A stretch of 64,000 bases of DNA from Stenotrophomonas maltophilia (GCA_900113425.1 FOZF01000002.1:575027-639026); one strand, 5' to 3'; shown: positions 1 through 12,344, counted from the stretch's first letter. The notes: a model not told the origin generated them from the letters alone. Made by a program: numbers and translations.

Positions 1-2601
1 CAGCCCGATACTCCGCAGGTGCTGATCCAGTCGATGCAGATGGACAGCCAGGGGCGTCTGTGGCTGCTCTACGAAGGCAAGGGCCTGGGTTATCTCGCGC
101 CGGACAAAGGCCTTGTCTACCAGGCCCCGGCTGCCGATCTGCCGATGGCGATGAGCTTCACCAAACTGGTGGTGGATGCGCAGGATCGGGTCTGGGTCGG
201 CACGCTCGATGGCCTGGTACTGCGTGACAACGACGGCGTGCTGAAGCGCGCGCCCGCCGCCTGGGGGCTGGGCGCGGGCAGTGGCCTGTCCTGGCCGTAC
301 CGGGCGCCGGACGGTGCGCTGTGGATCGTGGCGGGCGAGCGCCTGTACCGGGTCGAGGATGACCGGCTGGTGCTGGTGCACCGGCTGCCGGGCCAGCTGC
401 ACCTGACCTCGATGCTGCAGGACCGCCACGGTGATCTCTGGCTGGGCACCGAGAACCAGGGTCTGCTGCGCATTTCCTCGCATGGACTGGAGCGGCTGCC
501 TGCGGGCCTGAGCCTGCCGGGCGGGCGCGTGGTGAGTCTGCGCGAGGATGATGAAGGCAGCATCTGGGTGGGGGCCAACGGCGGCCTGTACCGCCTGCGC
601 GAGACCTTGTTCAGCAGTTACACCGAGCGCGATGGGCTCAGCGGCGACTACGTGCGCACCGTGCTGGAAGATCGTGACCGCCAGCTGTGGGTGGGCAGTG
701 CCAGTGGCCTGGATCGACAGAGTACTGATGGCCGTTTCCAGGCCATGCCGCTGCACAACCGTGGTGGCAAGGCGCCGTCGGTGCTGAGCCTGGCGCAGGG
801 GCCGGACGGCGATCTCTGGGTGGGAACCTTCGGTGACGGTGTCTACCGCCTGTCCCGGGACGGCCGCCTGCGCCACAACTACGCCGCCGACGATGGCATG
901 CCCGGTGGCAATATCCGCGCGATCAGCGTGGATTCGAGCGGGGCGGTCTGGGCCGGAACGCAGAAGGGAGTGGTGCGCATCGACGGTGACCGGGTGCAGG
1001 TGTCGCCGGTTGCGGGCATGCCGACCGGCCTGATCACAGCGCTGGAACACGATCACCAGGGCAACCTGTGGATCGGCACGATCGAGGGCATCCGCGTGCT
1101 GCGCGGCAACCGTGTGCAGGCGATCGATCTGGCGCCGCTGGGGGGCGGACGCAGTGTGTTCGGCTTCCACCAGCTGGGTGACGCGATGTGGATCAGCAGT
1201 GATCGTGGCCTGTACCGCTGGCAGGGCGGGCGGCTGGCCCGTGTCGGCCTGGAGCAGGGCATGCCGGTCGACGCGGTGTTCCAGCTGGTGCCCGACCGGC
1301 TGGGCAACGTATGGATCAGCAGCAACCGTGGCGTGCTGCGCACCGACATGGCGACCCTCAATGCGGTGGCCGACGGCCGCGCGCCGCGGGTGAGCGTGGA
1401 GCGCTACAACGAGATCGATGGCATGGCCAATGCACAGGCCAATGGCAGCTCTGGGCCATCGGCGATCCTGCGCCAGGATGGCACCTTCTGGGTGGTCACC
1501 GCGGGCGGCCTCAGTACGGTCGACCCGCAGCGCCTGCAGCGCTTCCGCGAACGGCGGGCACCGCCAGCGGCGATCGAGAACGTGCAGGTGGACGGCGCGC
1601 CGGTGCACTGGGAGGGTGCCGAACGCAATCTGATTCCCGGTGGTCGTCGCCTCGCGGTGAGCTATGTCGGCCTGAGCTACCTGATGTCGGACCGGATCCG
1701 CTACCGCACGCGCCTGGATGGACTGGACAGCGGCTGGGTCGAGCGTGGCCCACAGCGCAGCGTGGAGTTCGTTGGCCTGCCACCGGGCGATTACACGCTG
1801 CACGTGGCCGCCGCGCACCCGAGTGGCGCCTGGGGCCAGCAGGAAGCCGTCTGGAGCTTCAGCGTGGAGCCGTTCTGGTGGCAACGGCGCAGCGTGCAGG
1901 CGCTGGGTGGCATGCTGCTGCTGGCCGGGCTGGTGGCGCTGTACCGCTTGCTGCTGCAGCAGCTGAAGGCCAGCAACCTGCGTCTGGCCCGCCGCGTGGA
2001 CGAGGCCACCTTCGACCTGCAGGCCAAGACCGTCCATCTGCAGGCGGTGAACCAGGAGAAGACCGAACTGGCCGAACGCCTCGCGCGGCAGGCCGAAGCG
2101 TTCGAGCGCCAGGCGCGGGAGGATGCGCTGACCGGATTGGCCAACCGCCGCGGCTTCGATGAAACCCTGGCGCGTGACTTCGCACGATCGCAGCGCAGCG
2201 GCCACCCGCTATGCCTGGTGGTGCTGGATATCGATCACTTCAAGGGTGTCAACGATCGCTACAGCCACAGTACCGGTGATGCGGTACTGGTCGAGGTGGC
2301 GCGGGTGATCGCCACGGCCTGCCGTGATTCGGACCTGCCTGCGCGCACGGGCGGCGAAGAATTCGCGCTGCTGCTCAACGACACCCGGCTGGAGGAAGCC
2401 GCGCAGCTGTGCGCGCGGTTGCGGGGGCTGTTCCATGACCACCCGGACTGGGCCGGCGTGGAAGGGCTGAGGGTGACCTTCAGTGCGGGACTGGTCGAAC
2501 TGGAGGCCGATGACCGCACCCCGGCCCTGTTGTACCAGCGCGCCGACCGCGCGCTGTACCGTGCCAAGAGCGACGGGCGGGATCGCACGAGCATCGGTTG
2601 A
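1..2601 (+). CDS. Membrane beta-propeller sensor diguanylate cyclase (partial, 5' end outside window)
   Basis: The reading frame is open from base 1, so the start lies upstream; 866 residues are visible. Repeated D-x-x-G-x-(I/L)-W-(V/I)-G-T units up to about base 1560 match two-component-regulator propeller repeats, followed by a Y_Y_Y-type beta domain (about 1600-1865), one membrane helix (about 1900-1950), a coiled coil (to about 2115) and a GGDEF domain. The catalytic motif reads GGEEF (2350-2364) and an RDSD inhibitory site sits five residues before it, so it should make cyclic di-GMP with product inhibition. The propeller is predicted to be periplasmic and to sense an unknown ligand. Family is clear; the signal is not. 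Confidence 0.9.
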   Translation, partial: QPDTPQVLIQSMQMDSQGRLWLLYEGKGLGYLAPDKGLVYQAPAADLPMAMSFTKLVVDAQDRVWVGTLDGLVLRDNDGVLKRAPAAWGLGAGSGLSWPYRAPDGALWIVAGERLYRVEDDRLVLVHRLPGQLHLTSMLQDRHGDLWLGTENQGLLRISSHGLERLPAGLSLPGGRVVSLREDDEGSIWVGANGGLYRLRETLFSSYTERDGLSGDYVRTVLEDRDRQLWVGSASGLDRQSTDGRFQAMPLHNRGGKAPSVLSLAQGPDGDLWVGTFGDGVYRLSRDGRLRHNYAADDGMPGGNIRAISVDSSGAVWAGTQKGVVRIDGDRVQVSPVAGMPTGLITALEHDHQGNLWIGTIEGIRVLRGNRVQAIDLAPLGGGRSVFGFHQLGDAMWISSDRGLYRWQGGRLARVGLEQGMPVDAVFQLVPDRLGNVWISSNRGVLRTDMATLNAVADGRAPRVSVERYNEIDGMANAQANGSSGPSAILRQDGTFWVVTAGGLSTVDPQRLQRFRERRAPPAAIENVQVDGAPVHWEGAERNLIPGGRRLAVSYVGLSYLMSDRIRYRTRLDGLDSGWVERGPQRSVEFVGLPPGDYTLHVAAAHPSGAWGQQEAVWSFSVEPFWWQRRSVQALGGMLLLAGLVALYRLLLQQLKASNLRLARRVDEATFDLQAKTVHLQAVNQEKTELAERLARQAEAFERQAREDALTGLANRRGFDETLARDFARSQRSGHPLCLVVLDIDHFKGVNDRYSHSTGDAVLVEVARVIATACRDSDLPARTGGEEFALLLNDTRLEEAAQLCARLRGLFHDHPDWAGVEGLRVTFSAGLVELEADDRTPALLYQRADRALYRAKSDGRDRTSIG

Positions 2602-2610
2602 TGCGCCGGC

Positions 2611-2634
2611 GGTGCCGGCCCACGGTCGGCACCC
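2611..2634. terminator. Hairpin between convergent GGDEF gene and rnt
   Basis: GGTGCCGGCC and GGTCGGCACC arms flank a short loop in the 93-base convergent gap. It may stop transcription in both directions, but there is no T tract, so it could equally be a dispersed palindrome. Confidence 0.4.
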
Positions 2635-2694
2635 GCTGCAGCAGTTCACCCAGCACGGCCGGACCCGCCTGCGCGGCGAGAGGGGCGCTTGCGG

Positions 2695-3354
<660 letters not shown>

Positions 3355-3419
3355 CTAGCAGAGCGTTCCTGAGCGCCCGGTGCGCGCAGCCGGATGGGGC
3401 GCAGCGGGCGGCGCGCCAA

Positions 3420-3950
3420 TCAGCGGCGTCGCGGACCGGCTCCCGCCCAGGTGCCTCCGCCAGCGCCATGCCGGGCCAGCAGTGCATCGACGCTCAGCCT
3501 GCCGGCGCCAGCGAACAGCAACGGCAGCAGCATCGCCATGAACAGCACGGGCAGTTTGAAGTTGCCGAAGCCCTGGTCGCTGATTGCATATCCCATGGCG
3601 AGGTCGCCCAGCGAGTGCCATTCCATCGGCCAGTGCACCGCATGGGTCGCCACCACGGTCAGCACCAGCAGGCTGGCAGCGGCAAAGCGGGTGCCGAAAC
3701 CGACGAGCAGGCAGGCGGCACCCAGCAGCTCGAACCAGGTGGCCAGTTGCCAGTTCAGCGCGGCCGGCAACTGGTTGAATGGAAACGGAAAGGCCTGCTG
3801 CAGGTCGGCGAACCAGTTCTGGCCGCGCAGTTTCTCGAGGCCGGATTCGAAGTACTCCCAGGCCAGCAGTATGCGCAGGCCCAGCGGGGCCAACCAGGGG
3901 GCGAGACGGTCCAGCTGGCCACGCGCGGTGGCCAGGATCGGGTAGTTCAT
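3420..3950 (-). CDS. DoxX-family membrane protein of bufferin/Hvf cluster (BufD/HvfX-like)
   Basis: 176 residues with about four hydrophobic helices and the DoxX-type opening [18 protein letters not shown]. It starts 23 bases after the DUF2063 gene and is the last gene of the four-gene minus-strand operon. DoxX proteins accompany DUF692/DUF2063 pairs in bufferin and HvfABC-type clusters; their biochemical role there is unsettled, with redox support or membrane handling of the peptide proposed. The C terminus is Gly/Arg-rich. Placement in the cluster is the main reason for the functional call; DoxX proteins also occur elsewhere. Confidence 0.85.
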   Translation of the reverse strand: MNYPILATARGQLDRLAPWLAPLGLRILLAWEYFESGLEKLRGQNWFADLQQAFPFPFNQLPAALNWQLATWFELLGAACLLVGFGTRFAAASLLVLTVVATHAVHWPMEWHSLGDLAMGYAISDQGFGNFKLPVLFMAMLLPLLFAGAGRLSVDALLARHGAGGGTWAGAGPRRR

Positions 3951-3973
3951 CGGGAATCTCCGGGAGTGGGGCG

Positions 3974-6123
<2,150 letters not shown>

Positions 6124-6158
6124 CAAAAAGAAAGGCCGCTGTCGCGCGGACAGCGGCC
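6124..6158 (-). terminator. Rho-independent terminator after phoU
   Basis: A perfect 10-base-pair stem (GGCCGCTGTC / GACAGCGGCC, 6134-6143 with 6149-6158) with a 5-base loop is followed on the minus strand by TTTCTTTTT. It lies 35 bases past the phoU stop and insulates the hvf operon from pst-phoU transcription. Confidence 0.9.
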
Positions 6159-6192
6159 ACTCTGGAGTCGAGTCCGGTGTTGCAGTGCAGCG

Positions 6193-6900
6193 TCAGGGCT
6201 GGCCGGTGCTGGAGGTTTCGTCGCGCTTCTCGCGCGGCGGCAGCGGCTGCTCGCCATGCACGAGGAACCAGACGTTCTCGGCGATGTTGGTGGCATGGTC
6301 GCCCACGCGTTCCAGATTCTTGGCCATGAACAGCAGGTGGGTGCACGGCGTGATGTTGCGCGGATCTTCCATCATGTAGGTCAGCAGTTCGCGGAACAGG
6401 GCGGTGTACTGCGCATCCAGGCGCGCGTCATCCTCGCGCAGGGCCAGCGCCGCCTCCGCATCATTGTCGCGGTAGGCCGCGATGGCGCGGCGCACCTGCT
6501 GTGCGGCCAGCCGGCCCAGGGCGCGCAGGCCCTGGATCTGCGGCAGCGGCGGCACCTTGCCCAGTGCGATCGAACGCTTGGCAACGTTGGCCGCGTAGTC
6601 GCCGATCCGCTCGATGTCGGCGGGGATGCGCAGGCCCGCAAGAATTTCGCGCAGGTCGCGCGCCATCGGGCCGCGCAGCGCAAGACGCATCACGTCGTGG
6701 CTGATCTGCTGCTCCAGTGCATCGATCGCCTCATCGTTGGCGATGATGCGATGGGCGGCGTTCTCATCGCGCTTCTCGATCACGTCCATCGATGCTTCGA
6801 GCTGGGCGACGGCCATCTCGCCCATGCGCACGATTTCGGCCACCAGGCGCTGCTGCTCTTCGTCGTAGCTCTTGACGATGTGGTCGTTGGGAAGATTCAT
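6193..6900 (-). CDS. phoU: Phosphate signalling regulator PhoU
   Basis: 235 residues, the normal length for PhoU, made of two three-helix repeats. The repeated acidic metal-binding motif is seen as ERIGDYAANVAK (about residue 97) and ERVGDHATNIAE (about 199). PhoU links the PstSCAB transporter to the PhoR/PhoB two-component system, keeping the Pho regulon off when phosphate is plentiful. It is the last gene of the minus-strand pst operon, 67 bases after pstB with a SMAG repeat in the gap, and is followed by a strong terminator. phoR and phoB are not in the window. Confidence 0.96.
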   Translation of the reverse strand: MNLPNDHIVKSYDEEQQRLVAEIVRMGEMAVAQLEASMDVIEKRDENAAHRIIANDEAIDALEQQISHDVMRLALRGPMARDLREILAGLRIPADIERIGDYAANVAKRSIALGKVPPLPQIQGLRALGRLAAQQVRRAIAAYRDNDAEAALALREDDARLDAQYTALFRELLTYMMEDPRNITPCTHLLFMAKNLERVGDHATNIAENVWFLVHGEQPLPPREKRDETSSTGQP

Positions 6901-6914
6901 GGTTGTTCCGTCAT

Positions 6915-6937
6915 GTAGAGCCGGGCCATGCCCGGCT
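6915..6937 (+). repeat. SMAG (GTAG-headed REP) element
   Basis: GTAG followed by AGCCGGGC-CAT-GCCCGGCT, an 8-bp palindrome. It lies between pstB and phoU and could stabilise or attenuate the polycistronic RNA. Confidence 0.75.
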
Positions 6938-6967
6938 GGCGTTGTCTGTGAAGAAGCCGCGGTCCGG

Positions 6968-7798
6968 TCAGCCGAAGCGACCGGTGATGTAGTCCTCGGT
7001 CTGCTGCTTGGACGGCTGCGAGAAGATCACTTCGGTGCGGTCATGTTCGATCAGGTCGCCCAGGTACATGAAGGCGGTGTAGTCCGATACGCGGGCGGCC
7101 TGCTGCATGTTGTGGGTGACGATGACGATGGTGTAATCGTTCTTGAGCTCTTCCACCAGCTGCTCGATGCGGCTGGTGGAGATCGGGTCCAGTGCCGAAG
7201 TCGGTTCGTCCAGCAGCAGCACGTCGGGGCGCAGGGCGACGGCGCGGGCGATGCACAGGCGCTGCTGCTGGCCACCGGAAAGACCCAGTGCGCTCTGGTT
7301 GAGCTTGTCCTTCACCTCGTCCCACAGCGCGCCCTGGCGCAGTGCCTGTTCGACGCGATCGCTCATCTCACCCTTGGACAGCTTCTCGTGGTGGCGGATG
7401 CCGTAGGCCACGTTCTCGAAGATGGTCATCGGGAACGGCACCGGCTTCTGGAACACCATGCCCACTTTGCTGCGCAGCCGGTTCATCGGGAACTTCGGCG
7501 ACAGGATGTTCTCGCCGTCCAGCAGCACTTCGCCGCGTGCTTCCAGCTTCGGGTACAGCGCGTAGATGCGGTTGAAGATGCGCAGCAGGGTCGACTTGCC
7601 GCAACCGGAGGGGCCGATCAGCGCGGTGACGCGCTTCTCCGGGATCTCCAGGTTGATGCCCTTGAGCGCGTGGAACTTGTCGTAGTAGAAGTCCAGGCCA
7701 CGCGCGGCGAGCTTGACCGGAGCCGGGGTATGCAGGTTCTCGTGCGAGGCCGGCACGGCGATGCGCTGCATCGGCACGGCATTGGAAAGATCGTTCAT
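6968..7798 (-). CDS. pstB: Phosphate ABC transporter ATP-binding protein PstB
   Basis: 276 residues. Walker A is GPSGCGKST near residue 47, the ABC signature [13 protein letters not shown] near 155, Walker [13 protein letters not shown] near 177, and the switch His in IVTHNMQQA. It powers high-affinity phosphate import with PstA and PstC. I start at ATG 7798, preceded by GTGGAAACCACC; an in-frame ATG at 7825 adds nine residues and would overlap the pstA stop, but has no purine-rich site before it. Third transporter gene of the operon. Confidence 0.96.
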   Translation of the reverse strand: MNDLSNAVPMQRIAVPASHENLHTPAPVKLAARGLDFYYDKFHALKGINLEIPEKRVTALIGPSGCGKSTLLRIFNRIYALYPKLEARGEVLLDGENILSPKFPMNRLRSKVGMVFQKPVPFPMTIFENVAYGIRHHEKLSKGEMSDRVEQALRQGALWDEVKDKLNQSALGLSGGQQQRLCIARAVALRPDVLLLDEPTSALDPISTSRIEQLVEELKNDYTIVIVTHNMQQAARVSDYTAFMYLGDLIEHDRTEVIFSQPSKQQTEDYITGRFG

Positions 7799-7817
7799 GG
7801 TGGTTTCCACGGAAAGG

Positions 7818-8681
7818 TCAGTCATGGGAGATGCGGTTGCGCAGCAGGAGGCCGCGGGCGGCGAGGCTGACCAGCAACACGAAGACGGTCAGCACCAGGG
7901 CACCGGCCCAGGCCAGCACCTGCCAGGATTCGTATGGGCTGCCGGCGAACTGGTTCATCACCACCGGTACCGAGGCCATCGGCTGGAAGACGTTGCTGTT
8001 CCAGTACTGGTTGCCGAAGGCAGTGAACAGCAGCGGCGCGGTCTCACCGGAGATGCGGGCCAGCGCCAGCAGGATGCCGGTGATGATGCCGGCCGAGGCG
8101 CTGCGGTAGAGCACCTGCACGATCACCTTCCATTGCGGGATGCCCAGCGACAGCGCCGCTTCGCGCATCTGCGAAGGGACCAGTCGCAGCATTTCGTCGG
8201 TGGTACGCACCACCACCGGCAGCACGATGAAGGCCAGCGACAGCGCGCCGGCGAAGGCGGAGAACTGGCCACCGGTCTGCATCACGTACAGGGTGTAGAC
8301 AAACAGGCCGAGCACGATCGACGGGGCCGACAGCAGGATGTCGTTGACGAAGCGGACCACGGTGCCGGCCTTGCGGGCATTGCCGTACTCGGCCAGCCAG
8401 GTGCCGGCCAGGACGCCCAGCGGGGTGCCGATGCCGATCGCCAGCGCGCACATCACCGCGCTGCCGAAGAAGGCGTTGGCCAGGCCGCCTTCCTGCATCG
8501 GCGGTGGTGTCATCTTGGTGAACAGGTCCAGGTTGATGCCGGCCAGGCCCTTCGCGGCCAGGGTGAACAGGATCCAGCCCAGGAAGAACAGACCGAACAG
8601 CGCGGTGGCGCAGGACAGCGCGATGGCGACGACATTGCCGATGCGACGGCGCAAGTACAGCGAGTCAGCGGTGGTGGACAT
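7818..8681 (-). CDS. pstA: Phosphate ABC transporter permease PstA
   Basis: 287 residues with six predicted membrane helices and the inner-membrane permease EAA loop ([20 protein letters not shown], about residue 170). It forms the phosphate channel with PstC. The ATG overlaps the pstC stop (ATGA), and AAGGAGG lies eight bases upstream inside pstC, so translation is coupled. A conserved [15 protein letters not shown] stretch near the C terminus ([13 protein letters not shown]) is diagnostic for PstA/PstC. Confidence 0.95.
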   Translation of the reverse strand: MSTTADSLYLRRRIGNVVAIALSCATALFGLFFLGWILFTLAAKGLAGINLDLFTKMTPPPMQEGGLANAFFGSAVMCALAIGIGTPLGVLAGTWLAEYGNARKAGTVVRFVNDILLSAPSIVLGLFVYTLYVMQTGGQFSAFAGALSLAFIVLPVVVRTTDEMLRLVPSQMREAALSLGIPQWKVIVQVLYRSASAGIITGILLALARISGETAPLLFTAFGNQYWNSNVFQPMASVPVVMNQFAGSPYESWQVLAWAGALVLTVFVLLVSLAARGLLLRNRISHD

Positions 8682-9649
8682 CAGTTGCCCTCCTTGCGGG
8701 CCAGGCGCATCAGCATCAGGCGGGCGATGGCGAGCACCACGAAGGTGACGATGAACAGGACGAAGCCAAGCAGCAGCAGCGCCGAGCGGTAGGTTTCAGT
8801 GGCCTCGCCGAAGTCGTTGGCGATCAGGGCGGCGATGGTGGTGCCCGGCTCCAGCAGCGACGGCGACAGGCGCACGCTGTTGCCGATCACGAAGGCCACG
8901 GCCATGGTCTCGCCCAGTGCCCGGCCAAGGCCGAGGAAGACGCCGCCGATCACCGCCGAACGGGTGTAGGGCAGCACGATGTCCCAGCTCACTTCCCACT
9001 TGGTCGAACCCAGCGCATAGGCCGATTCCTTCAGGCGGGTCGGTACGGTCAGGAACACCTCGCGCATGACCGAAGAGATGAACGGGATGACCATGATGGC
9101 CAGCACGAAGCCGGCGGTCAGCATGCCGATGCCCAGCGGCGGGCCCTGGAAAATCGGGCCGATGACCGGCCATTCGCCCAGCGTTTCGTTGAGGAACGGG
9201 GTGACGTACTCGGTCATCACCGGTACCAGCACGAACAGGCCCCACATGCCGTAGATGATGGAGGGAATGCCGGCCAGCAGTTCGATGGCGGTGCCGACCG
9301 GGCCCCGCAGCCAGCGCGGCGCCACTTCGGTCAGGAAGAAGGCGATGCCGAAGCTGACCGGCACGGCGATGACCATCGCGATCAGCGCGGTGACCAGGGT
9401 GCCGTAGATCGGAGCGAGCGCACCGAACTTGTTTTCGACCGGATTCCAGTCGGAAGAGAAGAAGAAGCTCAGGCCCTGCATCTGCAGGGCATGGCGGCCG
9501 CCCCACAGCATCGACAGCGCGGCGCAGGCCAGGGCGATCAGGACGAAGATGACGGTGCCGACCAGCACCCATCGGAACAGTTTGTCGTTGCGGGCATCAC
9601 GCGCGTCACGCGTGGACGGGGCGGCTACAGGCTGGGCGATGGCATTCAT
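8681..9649 (-). CDS. pstC: Phosphate ABC transporter permease PstC
   Basis: 322 residues from ATG 9649 (MNAIAQPVAAPS). Six membrane helices are predicted, with a large periplasmic segment after the first helix and the permease loop LKESAYALGSTKWEVSWDIVL. LGRALGETMAVAFVIGN is the PstC counterpart of the PstA GETAP motif. The frame extends 20 codons upstream into an intergenic hairpin region, but the chosen start fits the family better. It sits 82 bases downstream of pstS behind a hairpin, and overlaps pstA by the ATGA junction. Confidence 0.94.
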   Translation of the reverse strand: MNAIAQPVAAPSTRDARDARNDKLFRWVLVGTVIFVLIALACAALSMLWGGRHALQMQGLSFFFSSDWNPVENKFGALAPIYGTLVTALIAMVIAVPVSFGIAFFLTEVAPRWLRGPVGTAIELLAGIPSIIYGMWGLFVLVPVMTEYVTPFLNETLGEWPVIGPIFQGPPLGIGMLTAGFVLAIMVIPFISSVMREVFLTVPTRLKESAYALGSTKWEVSWDIVLPYTRSAVIGGVFLGLGRALGETMAVAFVIGNSVRLSPSLLEPGTTIAALIANDFGEATETYRSALLLLGFVLFIVTFVVLAIARLMLMRLARKEGN

Positions 9650-9696
9650 GGGGACGGCAGGGCCAGGAAGGGGCGGGGCGGCACGGCGTGGAAGAC

Positions 9697-9723
9697 ACGG
9701 TGCCCGCACGCGGCGGGCACCGT
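9697..9723 (-). promoter_or_regulatory. Intercistronic hairpin between pstS and pstC
   Basis: An 11-base-pair perfect stem (ACGGTGCCCGC / GCGGGCACCGT, 5-base loop) with no T tract. Such a hairpin can protect the pstS message and reduce read-through, giving more binding protein than permease; that role is inferred. Confidence 0.5.
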
Positions 9724-9731
9724 CGGGTCCA

Positions 9732-10820
9732 TCACTTCAGTTCGGTCGCCCAGTAGGCCTCGATCTGCGTGACCAGTTCGGCCGGCAGCGGCACATAGTG
9801 CAGCTCGTTGGCCTGGGCCTGGCCGTTCTCGAAGGCCCACTTGAAGAAGGCCAGGGTGTCCTGGTTGCGCTTGGCATCCTTCGGCTGCTTCTGCATCAGC
9901 ATGAAGTTGGTGGCGGTGATCGGCCACGCCTGCTCACCCGGAGCGTTGGTGATGACCAGATTGAAGTCCTTGGCGCTGGCCCAGTCGGCGCTGGCGGCCG
10001 CAGCGGCGAAGGTCTCCGCGCTCGGCTGCACCCAGGTGCCGGCGGCATTCTGCAGCGAGGTGTACGGCATGGCGTTCTGCAGCGCGTAGGCCAGTTCGAC
10101 GTAGCCGATCGAGCCCTTGATCTGCTTGACGTACGAGGCGACGCCTTCGTTGCCCTTGCCACCGACGCCGTCCGGCCACTGCACCGAGGTGCCTTCGCCG
10201 ACCTTGCTCTTCCACTCCGGGCTGACCTTGGACAGGTAGTTGGAGAAGTTGAAGGTGGTGCCCGAACCATCCGAACGGTGGACGATGGTGATCTTGCCGT
10301 CCGGCAGGGTCACGCCAGGATTGGCAGCGACGATCGCCGGGTCGTTCCAGGTCTTGACCTTGCCGAGGAAGATGTCGGCCAGCAGGGCGCCGCTCAGGCG
10401 CAGCTTGCCAGCTTCCAGGCCTTCGATGTTGACGACCGGCACCACGCCGCCGATGGCCGACGGGAACTGGGCCAGGCCGGCCTGCGCCAGCTCCTCGCTG
10501 CTCAGCGGCTTGTCCGACGAGCCGAAGTCGACCGTGCCGGCCTTGATCTGGGCGATGCCGCCGCCGGAACCGATGGACTGGTAGTTGATCTTGGCGCCGG
10601 TGCTGGCGTTGTAGTCAGCCGACCACTTCGACACCAACGGGAAGATGAAGGATGCGCCGGCACCGGAGACTTCGGCGGTCACCTTCGCACCGGCGGCAGC
10701 CGGGGCGGCGGCACCATCGGCAGCCGGCTGCTGCGCGGCCTGCTTGTCGCCACCGCAGGCCGACAGGCCCAGGGCGATGGCCAGGGAAAGGGCGGCGAGG
10801 CCGGCCGAGTGCAGTTTCAT
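9732..10820 (-). CDS. pstS: Phosphate-binding lipoprotein PstS
   Basis: 362 residues. The N terminus has a lipoprotein signal with lipobox LSAC (Cys about residue 22), so the mature protein is anchored. Binding motifs typical of PstS follow: GAGASFIFPL, YQSIGSGGGIAQI, DFGSSDKPL and HRSDGSGTTFNF. It captures phosphate in the periplasm and delivers it to PstCA. ATG 10820 is preceded by GGAG six bases upstream. It is closely similar in motif order to the next gene upstream (11175-12194), which lacks the lipid Cys, so the locus carries a paralogous pair. Confidence 0.95.
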   Translation of the reverse strand: MKLHSAGLAALSLAIALGLSACGGDKQAAQQPAADGAAAPAAAGAKVTAEVSGAGASFIFPLVSKWSADYNASTGAKINYQSIGSGGGIAQIKAGTVDFGSSDKPLSSEELAQAGLAQFPSAIGGVVPVVNIEGLEAGKLRLSGALLADIFLGKVKTWNDPAIVAANPGVTLPDGKITIVHRSDGSGTTFNFSNYLSKVSPEWKSKVGEGTSVQWPDGVGGKGNEGVASYVKQIKGSIGYVELAYALQNAMPYTSLQNAAGTWVQPSAETFAAAAASADWASAKDFNLVITNAPGEQAWPITATNFMLMQKQPKDAKRNQDTLAFFKWAFENGQAQANELHYVPLPAELVTQIEAYWATELK

Positions 10821-11088
10821 GGTCACTCCATAGCGGGGAAGAGCCGACGGCGTCGGCGGATGCGGCTATGAAATGATGTTTTTGTTACAGCCGTATGACG
10901 TCCATGACAGAGGTGTCCTGGATCACGTTCCGACAAGGGTTTCACAGGGTCGTCGCCCATCGCGGAGGCCCCCCGAAGACCGCCGCGGCCCCCCGATCTG
11001 CGCACCGGCAGGGTTGCCGGGCCAGTGCGGGGTCGAGCCCGCCACGCCCCCCGCTGCGGCGGCAGGCCGGACCCCACAAACGAGAAGA
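10821..11088. other. Intergenic region pstS/phoX, no gene seen
   Basis: Part of a 354-base gap. It holds the pstS leader and Pho box (below) and a GC-rich stretch with no supported reading frame. Confidence 0.6.
10883..10910 (-). promoter_or_regulatory. Probable PhoB box upstream of pstS
   Basis: On the minus strand CGTCAT and TGTAAC occur 11 bases apart (10883-10900), matching the 11-base PhoB repeat register, with a further CTGTCAT just upstream (10904-10910). It is 63 to 90 bases before the pstS start. Confidence 0.6.
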
Positions 11089-11165
11089 GCGCGAGATCCC
11101 GAGGATCTCGCGCCCGGTGGGGCCGGCGGGGGAGAGAGGACCCGCCGGCCCCGCTCCTGCGGGGG
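11089..11165 (-). terminator. Cluster of strong hairpins downstream of phoX
   Basis: Three perfect stems in 77 bases: 11089-11113 (11 bp, GCGCGAGATCC), 11119-11152 (12 bp, GGGGCCGGCGGG, 10-base loop) and an alternative 6-bp stem at 11149-11165. No T tract follows, so this may be a processing/stabilising element between phoX and pstS as much as a terminator. Confidence 0.5.
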
Positions 11166-11174
11166 AGGCCTTGC

Positions 11175-12194
11175 TCAGTACTTCAGGTTCTGGGTCCAGT
11201 AGGTCTCGATCTGGCGGACCAGGGTGTCCGGCAGCGGCACGTAATCGAGCTGCTTGGCCTGCTGGTCGCCGTTCCTGTAGATCCAGCGGAAGAACTCCTG
11301 CGTGGCCTTGGCGCCGGCGACGTTCTTCGGCTGCTTGCGGACCAGGATGAAGTTGGTGGCGGTGATCGGCCACGCGTCGGCACCCGGGGCATTGGTCATC
11401 ACCAGGTAGAAGTCACGGGCGTTGGCCCAGTCGGCGCTGGCGGCGGCGGCCGAGAACGAGGCGTCCGACGGCTGCACGATCTTGCCGGCGGCGTTCTTCA
11501 TCGCCGCGTACGACATCTTGTTCTGCAGCGCATAGGACAGCTCGACGTAGCCGATGCCACCCTTGATCTGCTTGACGTAGGCGGCCACGCCTTCGTTGCC
11601 CTTGCCACCGATGCCCGCCGGCCACTGCACCGAGGTGCCTTCACCGACCTTGCTCTTCCACTCCGGGCTGACCTTGGACAGGTAGTTGACGAAGTTGAAG
11701 GTGGTGCCCGAACCGTCGGAGCGGTGCACGATGGTGATCTTGCCGCTGGGCAGGGTCAGGCCCGGGTTCAGTGCAGCGATGGCCGGATCGTTCCAGGTGG
11801 TGATCTTGCCCAGGAAGATGTTGGCCAGGGTCGGGCCATCGAGCTTCAGCGCGCCCGGCGCGACGCCGGCAACGTTGATCACCGGCACCACGCCGCCGAT
11901 CACCGACGGGAACTGGGCCAGGCCGGCCGCGGCCAGTTCTTCCGGCTTCAGCGGCGCGTCGGAGGAACCAAAATCGACGGTCGCTGCCTTGATCTGGGCA
12001 ATACCGCCGCCGGAACCGATCGACTGGTAGTTGACCTTCTTGCCGGTGGCAGTGCTGTAGTCCGCCGACCACTTGGACATCACCGGGTAGATGAAGGAGG
12101 CGCCCGCGCCGGTGACATCGGCAGCATTGGCGGCGAACACGGACGACGCGGCCAGGATGGCGACAGCGGCGCGCGACTTGAAGGCGTGGATCAC
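11175..12194 (-). CDS. phoX: Second periplasmic phosphate-binding protein (PhoX type)
   Basis: 339 residues from a GTG at 12194 with GGAG eight bases upstream. The signal peptide (AAVAILAASSVFAANA) ends in a normal signal peptidase I site and has no lipobox. The mature part begins ADVTGAGASFIYP and carries the same phosphate-binding motifs as PstS (SIGSGGGIAQI, DFGSSDAPL, HRSDGSGTTFNF). Xanthomonas has the same arrangement oprO-phoX-pstS. It probably shuttles phosphate from the outer membrane porin to PstCAB. Four 11-base PhoB-type repeats lie upstream. The symbol follows the Xanthomonas usage and is unrelated to the alkaline phosphatase PhoX. Confidence 0.88.
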   Translation of the reverse strand: MIHAFKSRAAVAILAASSVFAANAADVTGAGASFIYPVMSKWSADYSTATGKKVNYQSIGSGGGIAQIKAATVDFGSSDAPLKPEELAAAGLAQFPSVIGGVVPVINVAGVAPGALKLDGPTLANIFLGKITTWNDPAIAALNPGLTLPSGKITIVHRSDGSGTTFNFVNYLSKVSPEWKSKVGEGTSVQWPAGIGGKGNEGVAAYVKQIKGGIGYVELSYALQNKMSYAAMKNAAGKIVQPSDASFSAAAASADWANARDFYLVMTNAPGADAWPITATNFILVRKQPKNVAGAKATQEFFRWIYRNGDQQAKQLDYVPLPDTLVRQIETYWTQNLKY

Positions 12195-12257
12195 GGGAGA
12201 GACTCCTGGGGTGGTCGAAGGGCGGTTGCCCAACGTATGGGTGCACATTCCATAACC

Positions 12258-12301
12258 ATTCCGTGACACGGAAAGGTCTGTCATATGACGCCGGTGTGAC
12301 A
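12258..12301 (-). promoter_or_regulatory. PhoB box array upstream of phoX
   Basis: Four consecutive 11-base units on the minus strand, beginning TGTCACACCGG, CGTCATATGAC, AGACCTTTCCG and TGTCACGGAAT. Units 1, 2 and 4 carry the TGTCA(C/T)-type half-site in the exact 11-base register of PhoB dimers. It ends 64 bases before the GTG start. Confidence 0.8.
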
Positions 12302-12344
12302 TCGGATGAGGGGATCGCGCTGCGGTACAGGCGCCACCGCACGT

